A DNA stretch of 60,768 bases from Clostridia bacterium (lineage in GTDB: Bacteria; Bacillota; Clostridia; Oscillospirales; Acutalibacteraceae), in assembly GCA_017546665.1 (NCBI GenBank), contig JAFYSE010000030.1, positions 1 to 60,768 of the forward strand, written 5' to 3'. Shown one piece after another: positions 1-7,214 of this stretch (positions within the stretch are counted from its first letter, which is position 1; each line of letters opens with the position of its first letter). The notes under the pieces were generated by a model. That model did not search any database and had not been told where the DNA came from. It was given only the letters and a program-made list of their open reading frames with translations. The translations under genes and the position numbers were made by a program.

Positions 1-249
1 ACAAAGGATGAAGGCGGCCGTCATACTCCTTTCTTCAACAACTACAGACCTCAGTTCTATTTCAGAACAACAGACGTTACAGGTACAATTTCTCTTCCAG
101 CAGGTACAGAAATGTGTATGCCTGGTGACAACGTTGTTATGGACGTTGAACTCATCACTCCTATCGCTATCGAAGAAGGTCTTCGTTTCGCTATCCGTGA
201 AGGCGGTAGAACAGTTGGTTCAGGTGTTGTTACAAAGATTAACGAATAA
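1..249 (+). CDS. tuf: Elongation factor Tu, C-terminal part (5' end outside window)
   Basis: The open frame from base 1 to the TAA at 247-249 encodes 82 residues of the EF-Tu C-terminal beta-barrel (domain 3). It contains the family signatures [25 protein letters not shown] and the closing stretch [14 protein letters not shown]-Tu is the GTPase that delivers aminoacyl-tRNA to the ribosome; the GTP-binding half lies upstream of the window. Codon use is strongly biased, as expected for a highly expressed gene. A clear intrinsic terminator follows 22 bases after the stop, so tuf ends its transcript here. Confidence 0.97.
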   Translation, partial: TKDEGGRHTPFFNNYRPQFYFRTTDVTGTISLPAGTEMCMPGDNVVMDVELITPIAIEEGLRFAIREGGRTVGSGVVTKINE

Positions 250-269
250 TCTAATTATTCAATAATTCT

Positions 270-299
270 TGCCCCATCCTTTTGGATGGGGTTTTTTAT
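270..299 (+). terminator. Intrinsic terminator of tuf
   Basis: An 8-bp perfect GC-rich stem, CCCCATCC / GGATGGGG with a TTTT loop (272-291), is followed directly by TTTTTTATT. Confidence 0.93.
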
Positions 300-327
300 T
301 GACTTAATGGTTAAAATGTTCTATACT
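299..327 (+). promoter_or_regulatory. SigA-type promoter for the YnzC-like gene
   Basis: TTGACT (299-304) and TATACT (322-327) are separated by 17 bases, 32 bases upstream of the likely start codon at 360. Confidence 0.7.
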
Positions 328-359
328 ATATAAGCATTAAAAATAAAGGAATGTATGAA

Positions 360-572
360 ATGGAACAGAAAAAAATTGATAGAATAAATGAACTCGCAAG
401 AAAAATGAAAGCAGAAGGTCTTACTGAAGAAGAAAAGGCAGAACAAGCAGTTCTTCGTCGTGAATATATCGACAGTTTTAAGCGTAGCCTTACAGGTCAG
501 CTTGATAATATGTACATTGTTGATGAAAAAGGCAACAAAACAAAGGTTGAACGTAAGGGCAATAAGAAATAA
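360..572 (+). CDS. DUF896/YnzC family small protein
   Basis: A 70-residue helical, charged protein. The pattern INELARKMKAEGLTEEE followed by QAVLRREYIDSFK matches the YnzC/DUF896 family, small cytoplasmic proteins folding as a helical hairpin; in Bacillus subtilis one member lies in the SOS yneA operon, but the molecular role is not firmly known. I chose the ATG at 360 over the one at 351 because AAAGGA at 345-350 abuts 351 but is 9 bases from 360. The gene is alone, with its own promoter and a strong hairpin after it. Confidence 0.88.
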   Translation: MEQKKIDRINELARKMKAEGLTEEEKAEQAVLRREYIDSFKRSLTGQLDNMYIVDEKGNKTKVERKGNKK

Positions 573-612
573 AATTGAATATATTGGGGTATAAACAACT
601 CAATAACTTGAC

Positions 613-660
613 TAAACCGCTAAATGTAGTGTATAATATTTAGTGGTTTATTTTTATTTT
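613..660 (+). terminator. Intrinsic terminator after the YnzC-like gene
   Basis: Thirteen-base arms at 613-625 and 638-650 pair with one G-U, and TTTTTATTTT follows. Confidence 0.88.
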
Positions 661-664
661 AATT

Positions 665-691
665 GTAGGGGTCGGCGTCCCCGACGACCCG
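665..691. repeat. Palindrome of the GTAGGGG...CCCG type
   Basis: GTAGGGG opens the element and CCCG closes it; GGGTCG (669-674) pairs with CGACCC (685-690). It lies between the YnzC terminator and the ribosome site of the topoisomerase gene. The same flanks with different paired arms occur at 9074-9100, suggesting a dispersed palindromic repeat. Confidence 0.55.
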
Positions 692-747
692 TATGAAGAT
701 GGGTTAAAAACTCATCATATCAAAATCCTATTAAGGAGTAATTCTTC

Positions 748-2736
748 ATGGCAAAAAAGGCATCTTATGGTAACGAAAGCATTTCACAATTAAAAGGCGC
801 TGACCGAGTTCGTAAACGTCCTGCGGTTATTTTCGGTTCAGATGGTATTGAAGGTTGTGAACACGCAGTTTTTGAAATTCTTTCAAACTCTATCGACGAA
901 GCAAGAGAGGGCTATGGTGATAAAATCGTTGTAACCCGTTTTCTTGATGGTTCAATCGAGATTCAGGACTTTGGTCGTGGACTTCCCGTTGACTATAATA
1001 AGAAAGAAGACAGATATAACTGGGAACTTGTTTTCTGCGAACTTTATGCAGGTAGTAAGTATAATACAAATGATGCAAACGGAAGCTATGAATACTCTTT
1101 GGGACTTAATGGCTTGGGTCTTTGTGCTACTCAATACTCATCTGAATATATGGATGCTGAGGTTCATAAGGACGGATTTAAATATAATCTTCACTTTGAA
1201 AAAGGTGAAATTGCAGGTGAAATGCAAAAAGAGCCATATAACAAGAAGGACACAGGTACTCGTATTCGTTGGAAGCCCGACTTAAAGGTGTTTACTGACA
1301 TCAATATTCCACTTGAATATTATCAGGAGACAATCAAACGTCAGTCCGTTGTAAATCAGGGTATTAAATTTATACTTAAAAATCAGATTTCAGGCAGCAG
1401 CTTTGAAACCTTTGAATATTGCTATGACAATGGTATTACCGACTATGTAAAAGAGCTTGCAAATGGTACAGAAATGTCTTCTGTTCAGTTTTGGTCAAGT
1501 GAAAGAGTTGGTCGTGACCGTGAGGATATGAAGGATTATAAGGTTAAGCTTACTGCATCTGTTTGTTTCTCAAATAAGGTTCAGGCAAAGGAATATTATC
1601 ACAATTCAAGTTTCCTTGAACACGGTGGTGCACCTGAAAAGGCGTTCAGAAATGCCTTTGTTTATCAGATTGACAATTACCTTAAAACCAATGGTAAATA
1701 TGTTAAGAGTGATGCTAAAATCACTTATCAGGACGTTGAGGACTGTCTCATATTAGTTGTTTCATCATTCTCAACACAGACATCTTACGAAAATCAGACT
1801 AAAAAGGCTATTACAAATAAATTCATTCAAGAAGCTATGACAGATTTCTTCCGTCAACAGCTTGAAATTTACTTCCTTGAAAACAAGCTCGACGCAGATA
1901 AGATTACAAATCAGGTACTTATCAATATGCGTTCAAGAATTAAGGCAGAAAGCACAAGAATTAACATTAAAAAGACGTTACAGTCAAGTAACGATATGAC
2001 ATCACGTGTTGAAAAATTCGTTGACTGCCGTAGCCGTGATGTAAATGAACGAGAAATCTTCATAGTGGAAGGTGACTCTGCTCTTGGTGCTTGTAAACAG
2101 GCTCGTGACTCATCATTCCAGGCGATTATTCCGGTTAGAGGTAAAATTCTTAACTGCTTAAAGAGTGAATATGACAAGATTTTTAAGAGTGATATTATCG
2201 TTGATTTGATTAAAGTCCTTGGTTGCGGTGTTGAGGTTAATTCAAAGAAGAGTAAGGATGTTTCTTCTTTCAATATTGACGATTTAAGATGGAATAAAGT
2301 TATTATCTGTACAGACGCCGACGTTGACGGATTCCAAATCAGAACACTTATTCTCACAATGATTTACAGACTTATGCCAACTCTTATTAAAGAAGGCAAG
2401 GTGTATATTGCAGAATCACCGCTTTATGAGGTTCGTTATAAGGACGAAACTTGGTTCTGTTACACAGAAAAAGAAAAAGCCGACGTTTTGGCTGAATTAG
2501 GAAATGTTAAATATACAATTCAGCGTTCAAAGGGTCTTGGTGAAAACGATGCCGATATGATGTGGCTTACAACTATGAACCCAAAAACTCGTCGTTTGAT
2601 TAAAATTGAGCCTGATTATAACCCTGAAGCAGTAGCAGAAAAATTTGACTTGCTTTTAGGTGATAATCTTCAGGGAAGAAAAGACCATATTGCCGAGAAT
2701 GGCTATATGTATATTGATTTGGCTGATATTTCATAA
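748..2736 (+). CDS. parE: Type IIA DNA topoisomerase, B subunit (ParE/GyrB-like, divergent)
   Basis: This 662-residue protein is the ATPase subunit of a type II topoisomerase that changes DNA linking number with the A subunit encoded next. The GHKL ATPase region is at the N terminus (SNSIDEAREGYG, then FGRGLPV). The TOPRIM domain has EGDSALG where most GyrB/ParE have EGDSAGG, and TDADVDGFQIRT where DGAHIRT is usual; the acidic metal ligands (the E of EGD and the DxD) are kept. QRSKGLGEND is the conserved QKxKGLGE region. AAGGAG precedes the ATG. It ends 14 bases before the A-subunit gene. The divergence fits the second, topoisomerase IV-type pair common in Clostridia rather than housekeeping gyrase; the parE name rests on this. 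Confidence 0.9.
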   Translation: MAKKASYGNESISQLKGADRVRKRPAVIFGSDGIEGCEHAVFEILSNSIDEAREGYGDKIVVTRFLDGSIEIQDFGRGLPVDYNKKEDRYNWELVFCELYAGSKYNTNDANGSYEYSLGLNGLGLCATQYSSEYMDAEVHKDGFKYNLHFEKGEIAGEMQKEPYNKKDTGTRIRWKPDLKVFTDINIPLEYYQETIKRQSVVNQGIKFILKNQISGSSFETFEYCYDNGITDYVKELANGTEMSSVQFWSSERVGRDREDMKDYKVKLTASVCFSNKVQAKEYYHNSSFLEHGGAPEKAFRNAFVYQIDNYLKTNGKYVKSDAKITYQDVEDCLILVVSSFSTQTSYENQTKKAITNKFIQEAMTDFFRQQLEIYFLENKLDADKITNQVLINMRSRIKAESTRINIKKTLQSSNDMTSRVEKFVDCRSRDVNEREIFIVEGDSALGACKQARDSSFQAIIPVRGKILNCLKSEYDKIFKSDIIVDLIKVLGCGVEVNSKKSKDVSSFNIDDLRWNKVIICTDADVDGFQIRTLILTMIYRLMPTLIKEGKVYIAESPLYEVRYKDETWFCYTEKEKADVLAELGNVKYTIQRSKGLGENDADMMWLTTMNPKTRRLIKIEPDYNPEAVAEKFDLLLGDNLQGRKDHIAENGYMYIDLADIS

Positions 2737-2750
2737 GGGAGGGGGATACT

Positions 2751-4991
2751 ATGGCACGAAAAAAGAAAATTGATGTACCACAGGTTGAAGAAGAACATAT
2801 AAACGCCCATATCATCGGTGCGGGTGATGTGGTTGAACAGTTTATTACTGAAACTCTTGAAACTAACTATATGCCTTATGCGATGAGTGTTATCATGTCC
2901 CGTGCAATCCCTGAAATTGACGGTCTTAAACCATCTCACAGAAAGCTTCTTTATACAATGTATAAAATGGGACTTTTGAGTGGTGGCAGAGTGAAATCTG
3001 CAAATATCGTTGGTCGTACAATGCAGTTGAATCCTCACGGTGATGGTGCTATTTATGAAACAATGGTGCGTCTTGCTCGTGGTAATGAGAGTTTATTGCA
3101 TCCTTATGTTGACTCAAAGGGTAACTTTGGTAAGGCATATTCAAGAAATATGGCTTATGCTGCATCCCGTTATACTGAGGCAAAGCTTGAAGCAATCTCA
3201 GCAGAATTGTTCCGTGATATTGATAAAGACACAGTTGATTTTGTAGATAACTATGATGCTACAATGCAAGAGCCAACACTCTTGCCCGTAACATTCCCAT
3301 CAATCCTTGTAAACTCAAATACAGGTATTGCGGTTGGTATGGCATCCTCAATCTGCTCATTCAATCTTCGTGAAATCTGCGAAACTACAATCGGTCTTAT
3401 TAAAGATAAAGATTTTGATGTTATGGAAACTCTTAAAGCACCCGATTTTATTGGTGGCGGTAAGATTATTTATAACGAAGCACAGATGCGAGAAATTTAC
3501 CGCACAGGTCGTGGTGGCTTTAAGGTAAGAGCAAAATACGAGTATGATAAGGCAAATAACTGTATTGATATTACAGAAATTCCGCCAACCACAACTGCCG
3601 AAGCAATTATTGATAAGGTAATTGAAAAGGTTAAGGCAAATGCTATTCGTGAAATCAGCGACATCCGTGACGAAACGGATAAAAAGGGTCTTAAAATCAC
3701 TATCGACCTTAAACGTGGCACAGATGCTGATAAGCTTATGGCAAAGCTCTATAAAATGACTCCACTTGAAGATTCATTCTCTTGCAATTTCAACGTGCTT
3801 ATTGCAGGAGTGCCTCAGGTGTTGGGTGTTGCAGATTTGCTTACAGAGTGGATTGCATTCCGTACAGAATGTGTAAATCGCAGAGTTTATTTCGATTTAA
3901 CAAAGGCAAAAGATAAATTGCATCTCTTGTTAGGTCTTCAGAAAATTCTTCTTGATATTGACAAGGCAATTAAAATTGTACGTGAAACTGAAGAAGAAGC
4001 AGAGGTTGTGCCTAACTTGATGATTGGTTTCGGCATTGATAAAATTCAGGCAGAATATGTTGCCGAAATCAAACTCCGTCATCTCAACAGAGAGTATATT
4101 CTTAAACGACTTAAAGATATTGACGACCTTAAAAAGCAAATCGAAGATATGGAAGATATTCTTTCAAGCAAGGCTCGTGTTAAGAAGATTATCGTTGGTG
4201 AGCTTAATCAGGTTATCGACAAATATGGTAAGGATAGATGCACAGAAATCATCTACGCTCAGGAAATCGAAGAAAGTGAAGAAGAAATTGAGGCAGTACC
4301 TGATTATCCTGTTACAGTTTTCTTTACAAAAGAGGGTTATTTCAAGAAAATTACTCCATTGTCACTTCGTATGAGTGGTGAACACAAACTCAAAGAGAAC
4401 GACGAAATCACTATGAGTGTTGAAACAACTAATAGTGTTGAACTTCTTTTCTTCACAAATAAATGTCAGGTTTATAAATCCCGTGCTTGTGAATTTGATG
4501 ACACAAAGGCAAGTGTGCTTGGTGATTATGTAGCAACAAAACTTCAAATGGAACCTGATGAAAACGCAGTTTCAATGGTTGTCCTTAAAGAGTATAAGGG
4601 CTATATGCTCTTCTTCTTCCAAAATGGTAAGGTAGCGAAAATTGATATTTCTGCTTATGAAACAAAACAGAATCGTAAGAAGCTTATTAAGGCATATTCT
4701 GATAAGAGCCCACTTGTAAGTGCAGTTTATATTCCTGAAGACAAGGAACTTGTTATGAAATCAACTGCAGGAAGATATCTCTTGTTTAACTCAGGTGCAA
4801 TTTCTTCTAAGACTACAAAGGATAGTCAGGGCGTTGCTGTAATGAGCCTTAAAAAGGGTCATAGACTCGAGTCTGTTACTGATGTTAGAGAAGGTCAGTT
4901 TGTGAAAATGGGCAGATACAGAACAAAAACACTCCCATCAGCGGGTGCGATACTTAGTGCAGAGGACCAAGGCGAACAGCTTACTTTCTAA
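2751..4991 (+). CDS. parC: Type IIA DNA topoisomerase, A subunit (ParC/GyrA-like, divergent)
   Basis: A 746-residue breakage-reunion subunit, partner of the preceding gene. The catalytic tyrosine is Tyr141 in AASRYTEAKL. The region matching the quinolone-resistance-determining region reads HGDGAIYET: glycine replaces the usual serine and glutamate the aspartate. The winged-helix and tower regions run to about residue 480, followed by a beta-rich C-terminal domain. I see no GyrA box (QRRGGKG), which favours a topoisomerase IV-type A subunit over gyrase. A GGGAGG ribosome site lies just before the ATG. A structured palindromic repeat starts exactly at the stop codon. Confidence 0.9.
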   Translation: MARKKKIDVPQVEEEHINAHIIGAGDVVEQFITETLETNYMPYAMSVIMSRAIPEIDGLKPSHRKLLYTMYKMGLLSGGRVKSANIVGRTMQLNPHGDGAIYETMVRLARGNESLLHPYVDSKGNFGKAYSRNMAYAASRYTEAKLEAISAELFRDIDKDTVDFVDNYDATMQEPTLLPVTFPSILVNSNTGIAVGMASSICSFNLREICETTIGLIKDKDFDVMETLKAPDFIGGGKIIYNEAQMREIYRTGRGGFKVRAKYEYDKANNCIDITEIPPTTTAEAIIDKVIEKVKANAIREISDIRDETDKKGLKITIDLKRGTDADKLMAKLYKMTPLEDSFSCNFNVLIAGVPQVLGVADLLTEWIAFRTECVNRRVYFDLTKAKDKLHLLLGLQKILLDIDKAIKIVRETEEEAEVVPNLMIGFGIDKIQAEYVAEIKLRHLNREYILKRLKDIDDLKKQIEDMEDILSSKARVKKIIVGELNQVIDKYGKDRCTEIIYAQEIEESEEEIEAVPDYPVTVFFTKEGYFKKITPLSLRMSGEHKLKENDEITMSVETTNSVELLFFTNKCQVYKSRACEFDDTKASVLGDYVATKLQMEPDENAVSMVVLKEYKGYMLFFFQNGKVAKIDISAYETKQNRKKLIKAYSDKSPLVSAVYIPEDKELVMKSTAGRYLLFNSGAISSKTTKDSQGVAVMSLKKGHRLESVTDVREGQFVKMGRYRTKTLPSAGAILSAEDQGEQLTF

Positions 4992-5091
4992 ATTGATTCT
5001 TTTCCCGTTTGACTGCCTTGCCTTCGACTCGTAGTATCTATATACAACTTCGTCTTGGCAAGATTGTCAAAACAGAAAAATGATTCAATTT
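4990..5091. repeat. About 100-bp structured palindromic repeat, copy A
   Basis: Outer arms AAATTGATTC (4990-4999) and GATTCAATTT (5082-5091) pair with one mismatch. Inner arms are TTGCC/GGCAA (5018-5022, 5057-5061), then GAC/GTC (5026-5028, 5052-5054), then GTAT/ATAC at the tip. The element overlaps the parC stop codon. The same order of stems and identical loop residues recur in the tandem copies from 8813, with different stem bases. Confidence 0.75.
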
Positions 5092-5117
5092 AATTTTGGT
5101 ATCATTAATAAAGGTAG

Positions 5118-5141
5118 GGCGGGGTTTTGACCCCGCCTTTT
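5118..5141 (+). terminator. Intrinsic terminator downstream of parC
   Basis: GGCGGGG / CCCCGCC (5118-5124, 5131-5137) with a six-base loop and TTTT after it. The left flank GGTAGGG resembles the GTAGGGG palindromes at 665 and 9074. Confidence 0.8.
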
Positions 5142-5205
5142 CAATTGACAAATCATAGGATGAATGCTATATTTTATTTAGTATATTTAAATAGGAGATA
5201 CGCTT

Positions 5206-6540
5206 GTGAAAAAGTTTTTAATTTCAATAATACTAATAGGGTGTGTTGTTGCAGTAGCTTGTGTAGCATTTCCAAAATTGGAAGGTTTTTCAAGTGAGCA
5301 ATCAGGTGACATTCCAGCAAATTCAATATTCGATAAAATTTTCTCACAGATGAGTAGCGATTCAACCGAAGAGCCTATTGACATTTTTTCAGAGCCACAG
5401 ATTGTACTTGATAAATCATCTGAAGTATTGGAAAAATTGCGTGACGATGAAGGAAATCATATTGGCTATTACCGCATTACAGAAGGAACCAACTGTGGAG
5501 TTATGGGTACAATGCTGATTGAATTTCTTGATTTAGATAAGAATGTAATTGATTCTTATCAACCTAAATTGGCAGGTCAAGGTTTGGGATATAATTTAGG
5601 AGAGGGTTATATATTAGAAATTTGGGAAAGTGATGCAATATTTGGTCAAGAAAATCAAAATTATAACAGTAACTCTTATTATTTCAGAAGGGGTGGCAAT
5701 AGTACCCCTTATGCATACATTGAAGACAGAAATGGCGCAACTGTTCGTTTAGACCTTTACAACGAAAATGGTGACGTAGTAACAAGCCTCACTCCTAATG
5801 ACCCTAAGAATAGGTTATCTGTATGGGATTATACATTTACATATGGTAAAGGTTATAGTATTAAGGTGTACGAGTATGTAGATTACAAGTTTTATGGTGG
5901 CATAATGTGGGGAACTGAATCACGAGAAATGTACTATAACAGTAATGGTAAATTACTCTGTGAAATTGAGTATGATTACACAGAAAACAATGAAAAATCT
6001 AATTTGATAAAAACCCGTGCCAGAGTTAAAAACGCATCGGGCAAGTTATTGCGAACTTATGAACGTTCTAATTTAGATAAAGCGTTAGCTTCAAAATTAG
6101 GCGAAGCCCCAGATTTTTATATTTATTATGATTTAGAATTTGATTGCTTAAGTTTTTATGCTGATGATGGACTTGACTATATGAATTTAACATATTGCAT
6201 AAATCATGAATACATTGACTTAAGTGAGAATAAAGTTCTTTTAAAATTAGAAAAAACTTATCAAGATGGTAATAAGTTTATAACAGAATACACGCATCGT
6301 GGTGGCAAGCTGATAGCAACTGCAGGTGGAAAGAGCTCATATTATTCAAAAATTGAAATTTATGATAAGAAGGGCAATTTGAAAGAGATTGTTGAAGCAG
6401 CCAATGGAGAACTTTTAAAAGTTGAGTGGAGTGCTTTTGGAGATACGGGATACATAAGTTTTTATGATACAGAAGGTAACAGTATGGATTATTATGAGGT
6501 GAATGGAGAAACATATAGCAGAACAGTTTATTTTGGATAA
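5206..6540 (+). CDS. Secreted or membrane-anchored protein of unknown function
   Basis: A 444-residue protein I do not recognise. The N terminus is basic then strongly hydrophobic (KKFLISIILIG..VAVACVAF, residues 2-22), a signal peptide or single anchor; LIGC at 10-13 resembles a lipobox, but the hydrophobic run continues past it. The rest is tyrosine-, aspartate- and asparagine-rich, with recurring short units such as DLYNENGDVV, MYYNSNGKLL and IYDKKGNLKEI that recall YD/MORN-like antiparallel strands. The start is GTG at 5206, 7 bases after AGGAGA; no ATG is better placed. It stands alone between two repeat-bearing gaps. Expected location: outside the membrane. Confidence 0.75.
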   Translation: MKKFLISIILIGCVVAVACVAFPKLEGFSSEQSGDIPANSIFDKIFSQMSSDSTEEPIDIFSEPQIVLDKSSEVLEKLRDDEGNHIGYYRITEGTNCGVMGTMLIEFLDLDKNVIDSYQPKLAGQGLGYNLGEGYILEIWESDAIFGQENQNYNSNSYYFRRGGNSTPYAYIEDRNGATVRLDLYNENGDVVTSLTPNDPKNRLSVWDYTFTYGKGYSIKVYEYVDYKFYGGIMWGTESREMYYNSNGKLLCEIEYDYTENNEKSNLIKTRARVKNASGKLLRTYERSNLDKALASKLGEAPDFYIYYDLEFDCLSFYADDGLDYMNLTYCINHEYIDLSENKVLLKLEKTYQDGNKFITEYTHRGGKLIATAGGKSSYYSKIEIYDKKGNLKEIVEAANGELLKVEWSAFGDTGYISFYDTEGNSMDYYEVNGETYSRTVYFG

Positions 6541-6572
6541 GAAGGCGGCAAGGACGAAGATTTATATATACA
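6541..6572 (+). repeat. Possible half copy of the structured repeat, opposite orientation to copy A
   Basis: GGCAAGGACGAAG followed by TTATATATAC on the plus strand resembles the complementary strand of copy A (TTGCCAAGACGAAG, then TTGTATATAG). The second half cannot be found, so this would be a decayed or truncated copy just after a stop codon. Confidence 0.35.
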
Positions 6573-6613
6573 TTTAAATATTTATGGATGCTATGCATAA
6601 AACATAAATTAAA

Positions 6614-6679
6614 ACCGACCGTATAAAACGGTCGGTGCAGACAGCGAAAGCAAACGCAAATTAAACACTTGCTGTCTGC
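6614..6679. repeat. Two adjacent perfect hairpins upstream of secG
   Basis: ACCGACCGT/ACGGTCGGT (6614-6622, 6628-6636) is a perfect 9-bp hairpin, followed with no gap by GCAGACAGC/GCTGTCTGC (6637-6645, 6671-6679) with a 25-base loop. Only the minus strand has a T-rich tail, after the first stem, so it is not a standard terminator for the plus-strand gene. Confidence 0.6.
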
Positions 6680-6747
6680 AAAAGTATTATATGAAAACCA
6701 TATATGAAAATTCATTGAAAAAAATGCCACTTTTTTTAAAAAAACAC

Positions 6748-6776
6748 TTGCATTTTTAATATGTCTGTGATAGAAT
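6748..6776 (+). promoter_or_regulatory. SigA-type promoter of secG (and probably tRNA-Lys)
   Basis: TTGCAT (6748-6753) and TAGAAT (6771-6776) with a 17-base spacer. Confidence 0.75.
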
Positions 6777-6818
6777 ATCAAGGCTGTTAAAAATATATAG
6801 CTTGGAGGTGTACACGAT

Positions 6819-7073
6819 ATGGCATGGTATCATGTAGTTTTTGGTGTAGCACTTATTGTGTTATCAATCGTTATTGTGGTTCTTATCCTTTTACAGGAAA
6901 GTAATCAGCAAGGTCTTTCAGGTGCCATTTCCGGTGGCTCTTCAGACTCTTTCTTCGGTAAGAATAAGGGTAGAACAGATGAAGCAAAGAAAGCATTCCT
7001 TACAAAGATTCTTGTTGTTGTATTTGCAGTAATCGTTCTTGCTTCAGTTCTTGTAACAATTTTTGCAAAATAA
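6819..7073 (+). CDS. secG: Preprotein translocase subunit SecG
   Basis: An 84-residue membrane protein with two hydrophobic helices (about 5-27 and 62-82) joined by a glycine/serine-rich loop (LSGAISGGSSDSFFGKNKG), the pattern of SecG in the SecYEG export channel. LQESNQQGLSGAISGGS is the family's most conserved stretch. GGAGGTG lies 8 bases before the ATG. A short hairpin without a T-tract (CCCGAT GAAA ATCGGG, about 7076-7091) separates it from tRNA-Lys 26 bases downstream, so the two are probably one transcript. Confidence 0.96.
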   Translation: MAWYHVVFGVALIVLSIVIVVLILLQESNQQGLSGAISGGSSDSFFGKNKGRTDEAKKAFLTKILVVVFAVIVLASVLVTIFAK

Positions 7074-7099
7074 TGTCCCGATGAAAATCGGGAATATAT

Positions 7100-7175
7100 G
7101 ATCCACTAGCTCAGTTGGCAGAGCACTTGACTTTTAATCAAGGTGTCCGGAGTTCGAATCTCCGGTGGATCACCA
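7100..7175 (+). tRNA. tRNA-Lys (UUU)
   Basis: A complete 76-base cloverleaf: acceptor GATCCAC/GTGGATC, anticodon stem CTTGA/TCAAG with loop CTTTTAA giving anticodon UUU, T-arm CCGGA GTTCGAA TCTCCGG region, and encoded CCA at 7173-7175. No promoter is seen between secG and this gene. A repeat-terminator cassette starts right after CCA. Confidence 0.97.
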
Positions 7176-7176
7176 T

Positions 7177-7214
7177 AAAAAGAAAAGTCGCACGAATGTG
7201 TGGCTTTTCTTTTT
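7177..7214 (+). terminator. First terminator after tRNA-Lys
   Basis: AAAAAGAAAAG pairs with CTTTTCTTTTT (7177-7187, 7204-7214) around a GCAC/GTGT top stem with loop GAAT. The right arm doubles as the T-tract. Confidence 0.88.

Noticed and set aside
6614-6636. The first hairpin as the plus-strand terminator of the gene ending at 6540
   Set aside because: It is not followed by T residues on the plus strand and lies over 70 bases past the stop; only the minus strand has a T-rich tail.
6278-6781. A 167-residue minus-strand open frame
   Set aside because: It overlaps the end of the secreted-protein gene antisense and the hairpin region, has no ribosome site and a composition typical of a shadow frame.
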